A DNA stretch of 64,000 bases, from positions 1 through 64,000 of the forward strand of contig JBQNAI010000002.1 of NCBI GenBank assembly GCA_052170555.1. The letters are read 5' to 3'. The position numbers and the translations under genes were made by a program. The DNA comes from Scybalousia_A sp052170555 (lineage in GTDB: Bacteria; Bacteroidota; Bacteroidia; Bacteroidales; P3). Position 1 is the stretch's first letter; the number at the start of each line of letters is the position of its first letter. The notes under the pieces were generated by a model. That model was not told where the DNA came from. It made no database searches and worked only from the letters and a program-made list of their open reading frames with translations. Below, piece by piece: positions 58,362-64,000 of the stretch.

Positions 58362-58386
58362 TATTGATAAAGACAAATATCTTTTC

Positions 58387-59373
58387 TTATTGAAACTTGT
58401 TCATTAATATTCCGAATTCTTCTTTTTTACATTTGTTTAAATAAATAATGTTATACACTGCCTCGGCAATAGGAAGACTTACTCTATGTTGCTCATTTGA
58501 TATATGTATACTTTTTGCAGAATAGTAACCTTCGGCAATCATCTTCATTTCCAATTGTGCAGATTGAACACTATAACCCTGACCTATCATTTGCCCAAAA
58601 GTACGATTACGAGAGTGCTGAGAATAGGCTGTAACTAACAAGTCTCCTAGATATACTAATCTTTTTATATCTCTTCTCAGTGGAGCAATTTCCCCCAAAA
58701 ATATCTCCATTTCTTGTGTTGCATTAGCAATTAATACTGCAATAAAATTATCGCCATAGCCCATACCTTTCGCAATACCAACAGCCAAAGCATATATATT
58801 CTTCATAACTGCACCATATTCTATACCCTCTGTGTCATTGCTAAGCACTGTCTTAACAAACCTACATGATATTATATCCGACACTTGCTTAGCAAATAAT
58901 ATATCATGCGAAGCACAGGTCAAATAAGTAAGTTTTTCAGATGCGATTTCTTCCGCATGAGAAGGACCGCTTATCACAGCCTGTCTTTCAGGTGATAAAT
59001 CATACTTATCAAAAAACCAATTACTAACTATCTTATTACAAGAAGGAATAATACCTTTGATGGCTGATACAACACGCTTGTTATTAAATTCATCCTTTGT
59101 AACCTCTTGCAAAGAAATTTCCAAAAATGCGGCAGGTATAACAAAAAACAGTATATCTGCTTCAGATATTATTTGATGAATATCGTTAGATATAACTATT
59201 TTGCTTCTATCCAGCTCACAATAACTTAGATATAATGTATTGTATCCATTAGTTTGTATGCTGTTCTTTATTTCCTGCTCTCTAACCCACCAATATACTT
59301 TATCATGTGTGGTGGTTAGTATCTTAACAATAGCGGTAGCCCAAGAGCCACCGCCAAATACTGCTATATTCAT
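58387..59373 (-). CDS. gpsA: Glycerol-3-phosphate dehydrogenase [NAD(P)+]
   Basis: Makes sn-glycerol-3-phosphate from dihydroxyacetone phosphate for phospholipid synthesis; 328 residues. N-terminal nucleotide-binding loop VFGGGSWATA (5-14), FVIPA (near residue 77), SAIKGI, GPSHAEEI and the catalytic-lysine region GAVMKNIYALAVGI. Normal length, no membrane segment. It lies 6 bases downstream of the M49-like peptidase gene on the same strand. Confidence 0.95.
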   Translation of the reverse strand: MNIAVFGGGSWATAIVKILTTTHDKVYWWVREQEIKNSIQTNGYNTLYLSYCELDRSKIVISNDIHQIISEADILFFVIPAAFLEISLQEVTKDEFNNKRVVSAIKGIIPSCNKIVSNWFFDKYDLSPERQAVISGPSHAEEIASEKLTYLTCASHDILFAKQVSDIISCRFVKTVLSNDTEGIEYGAVMKNIYALAVGIAKGMGYGDNFIAVLIANATQEMEIFLGEIAPLRRDIKRLVYLGDLLVTAYSQHSRNRTFGQMIGQGYSVQSAQLEMKMIAEGYYSAKSIHISNEQHRVSLPIAEAVYNIIYLNKCKKEEFGILMNKFQ

Positions 59374-59379
59374 CGTATA

Positions 59380-61011
59380 TTATAATCCTAAAATTTTTCT
59401 TCCTTGTTTAAAACGAACATCAACAGGAATACCTCGCGAGTTTATTTTATCCAAATCTTGTTGTAACACATTAGAAACTACAGCATTTGCCTTAGAATAT
59501 TTGGATGCGGCTATTATGTCTCCATTTCCTTCCATCTCTATCAAAAAGGCTGCCCACGATTTAATACATTGCTTAGCTTTTTCGTAATTTACAGTGTAAA
59601 CACCTTTACTATCACGAACAAAAGCACCATTTTTTAAAAACCAATTGAAGCACATAATATTTGCTCTACCATGTGCCTCTGTAACACCGAAACGTATAGA
59701 ACGGAAAAGCCCAGCGACATAAGTTGCTATACACTCCTCTTCTATCAAATCCTTAACTTCACCTTTTTTTATTAATTCGCTTATCATGTACAAACCCAAA
59801 ACATCAGCTTTTGCTTCTTCATATGCTGAATACTCGTTGCCTAACGCCTTACGTACAGAGATATTAGATCCTACAACATTCTTAATTCCCAAACCATGTG
59901 CAACTTCATGAAATGTTACATTAGAGAAAAAAGCATTGAAATTAACTTGTTTCAATTGCTTAGGGTTCATAACCTCTTTAGCAATAGGAAGAACTATTGC
60001 GTCAAACTTTGTCTGCATAGCATTCTTCAATTGCAGACGTCTAGACCCTTTAGCCAATTGAACTTTCTCATCATTGGGTAAATTTATCGCAATTGTTTTA
60101 CCGGCGGCATTGCAATCTCCTCCATAATAAACAACATCATAAACATTTAAATCTGATTCTATTCCTGGTTTTTCTTTCTTATATTTGGCATCAACCGGTA
60201 AATTCCTCTGTAATTCGGGTAAATATTTAACATACTTAGACAATTTCTTACTCCATTGCTGATCCTTTACAAGGGCAAAAGCTTCAAATGAAGTTTTTAG
60301 TCCGAACAATTCGTCATCATAGTTTTCTATCGGTCCGACAACAAAATCTAAATTACTATCTTTCATATCCATCCAAACCATATCCGACTCAAAATAATCA
60401 TTAGTCTTCAATGCTACAATTCTCTTTTCAAGATATTTTTTCAAGCCTGTATTTTCTGTTATCATAGCAGCATTTTGCATCAATGCAATAGCTTTATCCA
60501 AATATTGTTTGTACTCTTCGTAATATCCTCTCACAATCAACTTCCCATTTTTGCCTCTACGGATAACTGTATATTGTGAATATTTACTTTCATCTTTTAA
60601 AGCCTCAAACTCCTCATTAGTCATATCGGATGGATAGAAGTTTGCTCCGGGTAGTTTTTCTTTTGCTTTTTCCACAAAAGGCTTCCAATCTGCCATTCTG
60701 TCCCAAGGACCATAATTAATCATCGCAAATTCTTTTTGCCATGGATCTTTGAGAGACAGCATATCATTTTTGTCTCCATAGACTTGCAACCAATATATAT
60801 CATCCATAATTTGAGCGACATCAATCATTAGCCCCAATACTTGTTTTTCTTTATCAGAAAGAAAAGATATATCGGTCTTGAGTTCTACTTCTGCATATTG
60901 TTTTACTTTTTGTTCTATTGTTGCTCTCATATTTTGGATTTCTTTTTGTTTGGTGCCACAGGAAATCAACAACGATGATACTACACAGCACATTAACACT
61001 AAATTTTTCAT
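59380..61011 (-). CDS. M49-like (dipeptidyl peptidase III-type) metallopeptidase lipoprotein
   Basis: A 543-residue exported protein. The start is placed at ATG 61011 (MKNLVLMCCVVSSLLISC), giving a lipoprotein signal with Cys18. Zinc-site motifs are HEVAH (about 368-372) and EEAKAD (about 398-403), the layout of family M49, where classic DPP III has HEXXXH and EECRAD. YYGGDCNAAGKTIAINLP and RFGVTEAHGRA are other family-like stretches. Probably a periplasmic Zn-peptidase or hydrolase; specificity unknown. A -7-like TAACTTTG (61054-61061, minus) precedes it. gpsA follows in the same direction. Confidence 0.8.
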   Translation of the reverse strand: MKNLVLMCCVVSSLLISCGTKQKEIQNMRATIEQKVKQYAEVELKTDISFLSDKEKQVLGLMIDVAQIMDDIYWLQVYGDKNDMLSLKDPWQKEFAMINYGPWDRMADWKPFVEKAKEKLPGANFYPSDMTNEEFEALKDESKYSQYTVIRRGKNGKLIVRGYYEEYKQYLDKAIALMQNAAMITENTGLKKYLEKRIVALKTNDYFESDMVWMDMKDSNLDFVVGPIENYDDELFGLKTSFEAFALVKDQQWSKKLSKYVKYLPELQRNLPVDAKYKKEKPGIESDLNVYDVVYYGGDCNAAGKTIAINLPNDEKVQLAKGSRRLQLKNAMQTKFDAIVLPIAKEVMNPKQLKQVNFNAFFSNVTFHEVAHGLGIKNVVGSNISVRKALGNEYSAYEEAKADVLGLYMISELIKKGEVKDLIEEECIATYVAGLFRSIRFGVTEAHGRANIMCFNWFLKNGAFVRDSKGVYTVNYEKAKQCIKSWAAFLIEMEGNGDIIAASKYSKANAVVSNVLQQDLDKINSRGIPVDVRFKQGRKILGL

Positions 61012-61203
61012 ACTTTTATACCTATGTTTATTGATAATCTTTAAATAATGCTGCAAAGTTACAAAATATATTGGACTTTAATAATTGTAATGTTTTTTTT
61101 ATGATTATAGCATTTCCTTATCCTTATAGCTACTATTTTGATAAAAGATAATAAATGAATAATCATATAAAACAATCGAAGATTAGACTTAACTTCTTTC
61201 CGT

Positions 61204-61257
61204 ACGAGAATTTTATTCTCGTCTTTTTTGGTAGTTACAGAAATTTATGTACTTTTG
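61204..61257 (+). promoter_or_regulatory. Promoter with overlapping palindrome, upstream of thioredoxin-like gene
   Basis: TTTG (61227-61230), exactly 19 bases, then TACTTTTG (61250-61257) is a consensus promoter about 85 bases before the start codon. Immediately upstream, ACGAGAAT (61204-61211) and ATTCTCGT (61215-61222) form a perfect palindrome followed by TTTTTT (61224-61229) that runs into the -33 box. It could be an operator or a terminator-like hairpin. Confidence 0.75.
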
Positions 61258-61340
61258 CACCTTAAAATCAAAAGATTTTTCTTTAGAAGAATCTTTCTGA
61301 TGCATGAATAAAATAAGACAAAATTTAAATTTATAAAGCA

Positions 61341-61931
61341 ATGAAAAAAATATATTTAATGCTAGTTCTAGTAGTAGCAATGTGTAGTTGGACAAGTTGT
61401 GTCGCTCAAACAGAAAAAGAATCAAAAGTGAAATGGATGAGTGTAAATGAAGCGATAAACCAAGGTAAAAAAGATGGAAGTAAAGCAAAACTAATATTTA
61501 TTGACTGCTATACTTCATGGTGTGGTTGGTGTAAAGTTTTAGACCAAAAAAGTTTTTCTAATGACACTATCGCTGCAATATTGAATTATTACTATTATCC
61601 CTGTAAATTTGATGCTGAAGGCAAAGAAGTCATTAAAATAGACGGAACGACCTACAATCCTTCAACTAAAAGCGGACGAGCATCCACTCATGAGTTAATG
61701 AAAATTATATGGGAAGGTCAAAGGGGTGGCGGATATCCGTCCATGTCAATAAGAAGAGGAGATTTTAGGCCATTGGATTGTATTATGGGGTTTTTAGGTC
61801 CTAATGAGTTGCAACCGCTACTAGTATATTATGCAGAAAACTACAACAAAGAAATGTCTTTAGAAAAGTTTACTGCACAATATACGGATAAATATCAACA
61901 GGACGTTCTGAGAAAAATATTTAGTAAGTAA
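61341..61931 (+). CDS. Exported thioredoxin-like protein (CGWC)
   Basis: A 196-residue protein with a signal peptide that could be of lipoprotein type (CSWTSC near residue 20). A thioredoxin fold follows with strand KLIFIDCYTSWCGWCKVLDQ holding the CGWC active site (about 55-58), then SFSNDTIAAILNYYY and a cis-Pro-like GGYPSMSI. The family resembles DUF255/thioredoxin_7 periplasmic thiol proteins. Good promoter upstream at 61227-61257, and the next gene begins 18 bases after its stop. Confidence 0.82.
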   Translation: MKKIYLMLVLVVAMCSWTSCVAQTEKESKVKWMSVNEAINQGKKDGSKAKLIFIDCYTSWCGWCKVLDQKSFSNDTIAAILNYYYYPCKFDAEGKEVIKIDGTTYNPSTKSGRASTHELMKIIWEGQRGGGYPSMSIRRGDFRPLDCIMGFLGPNELQPLLVYYAENYNKEMSLEKFTAQYTDKYQQDVLRKIFSK

Positions 61932-61949
61932 AAATAATTATTCATCGTA

Positions 61950-63221
61950 ATGGATAATTCTGAATGTATCAAACAATTGATGCAACGTAATATTGTTGTT
62001 GCTATTGGGTGTACGGAACCAGTGGCTGTAGCTTTAGCTGTAGCAAAAACAAAAGAAATATTAGGCGAGGAAATTCTTAGTATACGTTTAGAACTATCTA
62101 AGAATATAATCAAAAATGCTATGGGTGTAGGAATTCCTGGTACCGGTATGATAGGACTACCTATTGCAGTAGCACTAGGTGTAGTTTGTGGAGATTCTAC
62201 AAAACAGTTACAAGTACTTGAACATGCAAAAGATAATATTGAACAAGCAAAAGACTGGTTAGCAGCAAATACAGTAGATATATTCCCTGCTAAAACAGAT
62301 GAAAAACTTTTTATTAGATGTAATGCAAAGGGAAAAACGTCCTCTGCAACAGTTACGATTGCAAGGTTGCATACTCATTTTGTTCATTTGGAAAAAGATG
62401 ACAATGTTCTATTACATGAGGAATTATCTGCAACAGAGGATAATAGTTGCAAAAAAGAAGTACAAACGATTCTCAATCAAAGAATTATTTGGGATTATGC
62501 AACAAAAGAGCCTATAGAAAATATAGCATGGATAGAAGATACTGTAAAATTAAATAGTAAATGTAGTGAAGAAAGTCTGAAAGGTGAATATGGTTTGCAG
62601 ATAGGTAAGAAATTATTCAACCATGGAGATAAAAGTCTCCGCAGCGAAATAATAGCAAGGACCTGTGCTGCATCCGATGCGAGGATGGATGGAATAACAT
62701 TACCAATATATTCTAATAGTGGTAGCGGTAATCAAGGAATAACATGTACTCTACCTGTATATTATTATGGGATCTTGACAAATTCCTCACATACACAAAT
62801 TATTCGTGCTTTAACCCTTTCGCACCTTACAAGTATTTATATAAAGAGTAAAATAGGACGATTATCAGCTCTTTGTGGCATAGTAAATGCTTCCATGGGT
62901 GCAGCGAGTGGCATAACGTTATTAGCGGGTGGTAGTTTTGAACAGATGTGCTATACCATAAACAATATGACTAATACAATAACAGGAATGGTATGTGATG
63001 GGGCAAAACCGTCTTGTGCATTGAAAATTTCAGCTGCATTAAATAGTGCATTTGATAGTGTAATGTTAGCAATGAATGGAATTGTTGTAGATGCTACTGA
63101 TGGAATAGCAGAGACGAATATAGACAACACGATAGAGGACATAGGGAAACTGGGACGTTATGGTATGAATGCTATAGATGATTTGATATTGGAGATTATG
63201 ACTCATAAAAATTGCAAATAA
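61950..63221 (+). CDS. L-cysteine desulfidase/L-serine dehydratase-like protein (UPF0597, CyuA-like)
   Basis: Cytosolic 423-residue enzyme of the UPF0597 family related to the iron-sulfur L-serine dehydratase alpha chain; members degrade cysteine to pyruvate, ammonia and sulfide. Features: VAIGCTEPVAVALA (about 17-30) at the N-terminus, VGIPGTGMIGLPIA, SGSGNQGITCTLPV in the middle, and CGIVNASMGAASGITLL and MVCDGAKPSCALK containing the likely cluster cysteines. Normal length. It forms a probable two-gene unit with the thioredoxin-like gene. Confidence 0.88.
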   Translation: MDNSECIKQLMQRNIVVAIGCTEPVAVALAVAKTKEILGEEILSIRLELSKNIIKNAMGVGIPGTGMIGLPIAVALGVVCGDSTKQLQVLEHAKDNIEQAKDWLAANTVDIFPAKTDEKLFIRCNAKGKTSSATVTIARLHTHFVHLEKDDNVLLHEELSATEDNSCKKEVQTILNQRIIWDYATKEPIENIAWIEDTVKLNSKCSEESLKGEYGLQIGKKLFNHGDKSLRSEIIARTCAASDARMDGITLPIYSNSGSGNQGITCTLPVYYYGILTNSSHTQIIRALTLSHLTSIYIKSKIGRLSALCGIVNASMGAASGITLLAGGSFEQMCYTINNMTNTITGMVCDGAKPSCALKISAALNSAFDSVMLAMNGIVVDATDGIAETNIDNTIEDIGKLGRYGMNAIDDLILEIMTHKNCK

Positions 63222-64000
63222 AAAAATACTGAAGCAAGTAGTGGTTTATATTAACGGTCTTTTTGTATAACACAAAATAGTTGTCTTTGATATTTAAGCA
63301 ATTGTAAAATTATTTGAAACAGTCATTGTGCAAGAAAATTTGTCTCAATTTTTTATCGGACCAATATTAAATCCCTCCAAAGACTTCAAAAGTACAAAAA
63401 TTTATACCTAACACATCTAAACATTCATCGGAAATCTTTAAATCAATATATGATTACCTATTATAAAGAAATAAAAATCTTTATAATAAGTATACCATTC
63501 AACCCTATGTCCCAAATGATTCTAGTGTTCATTAAAATGATTTCAAGTATCTACTGAAAATATTTAATTATAACATATAATACTTGTAAAAAAACGCAGT
63601 AATTCTCTACAAATACATTTTAATTTGATATAAATATTTATTTTTTTTATCAACAGTTTGTACTCCCTAAAAAAAACAAAAATCAACTGAAATTTATAAT
63701 ATAAATGAGAAAAATCTAAAACAGATAATCTAAATCTCACTAAAAGAAACAAGATCATCAATCTGATGATGATAAACAATAACTAGGTAATTAAAAAAAT
63801 GAGCAATATAAAATGTAAAGTAAAATAAATAAGAATAACAATTAAACAAAAAAATGAGTAATCAACTCTCAAAAAAAATCGATTACTCATTAAATTATCA
63901 AAATTAATTATTTTAAAACACAATCATCACTCTAAAAAGATATCATTAAATCATTTACATTTCTAAAAAAACAAAGACAATCCCCACAATGTATTTCAGT
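63222..64000. other. AT-rich terminal region with no gene seen
   Basis: No recognisable coding sequence, RNA gene or clear terminator was found. A 71-codon minus-strand frame at 63564-63779 is very AT-biased and looks like chance. Confidence 0.5.

Noticed and set aside
63564..63779. 71-codon minus-strand frame near the window end
   Set aside because: Extremely AT-biased, with no support from motifs or neighbours.

Overview
The window is strongly AT-rich chromosomal DNA from a member of the phylum Bacteroidota, most likely the order Bacteroidales. The lineage call rests on several things seen directly. Promoters follow the Bacteroides layout (TTTG, about 19-21 bases, TAnnTTTG). Start codons lack Shine-Dalgarno sequences. 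A 2580-residue secreted protein ends in a type IX secretion (T9SS) sorting domain. Lineage-typical families are present: DUF4221, DUF4294, S46 dipeptidyl peptidase, ftsK followed by lolA, and a Bacteroidetes-type PurF paralogue. Species cannot be named from the sequence. Wide gaps and several decayed genes suggest ongoing genome erosion, possibly in a host-associated organism (inference).

Layout. 0.1-0.8 kb: ribosomal proteins L27 and L21 (minus). 1.3-5.7 kb: nadE, a PurF-family amidotransferase and a glycosyltransferase (plus, one operon). 6.2-11.0 kb: minus-strand envelope operon (S41 protease, transglutaminase-like protein, beta-barrel). 11.2-16.9 kb: a PpiD-like chaperone, a sugar MFS transporter, clpX and a DUF4294 protein (plus). 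17.7-21.7 kb: an accessory minus-strand locus of secreted and lipoproteins, with two paralogous 72-73-residue ORFs that share a promoter, a Cys-rich lipoprotein gene broken by a frameshift, DUF4221 and thioredoxin-like lipoproteins, and a decayed propeller gene. 21.9-25.1 kb: polyprenyl sugar-phosphotransferase, lipoprotein, cutC. 26.5-35.5 kb: rlmN, an FkbM-like methyltransferase, tRNA-Cys and a minus-strand S46 peptidase-pheT operon. 36.0-43.7 kb: the giant fibronectin type III/jelly-roll T9SS cargo protein. 44.1-45.5 kb: a VapE-like primase/helicase flanked by 9-bp iterons. 45.9-50.5 kb: an rnfBCDGE operon with no rnfA. 51.0-55.9 kb: ogt, a secreted protein, ftsK and lolA. 56.3-58.4 kb: a decayed polysaccharide O-acetylation pair (SGNH/AlgJ-like plus AlgI-like). 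58.4-63.2 kb: gpsA, an M49-like peptidase, a secreted thioredoxin-like protein and a cysteine desulfidase/serine dehydratase-like enzyme.

How the genes fit together. The core set describes an anaerobe that conserves energy with Rnf (ferredoxin:NAD+ oxidoreductase), takes up peptides after extracytoplasmic dipeptidyl-peptidase action, imports hexose by MFS and builds surface polysaccharide and T9SS cargo. The most notable points are: a NadE whose glutaminase domain has lost its catalytic cysteine; an Rnf operon without rnfA; the duplicated small-ORF/DUF4221 locus; an intergenic repeat family with core AATCTCACActTTAAT at three distant sites; and an isolated VapE gene bracketed by iterons.
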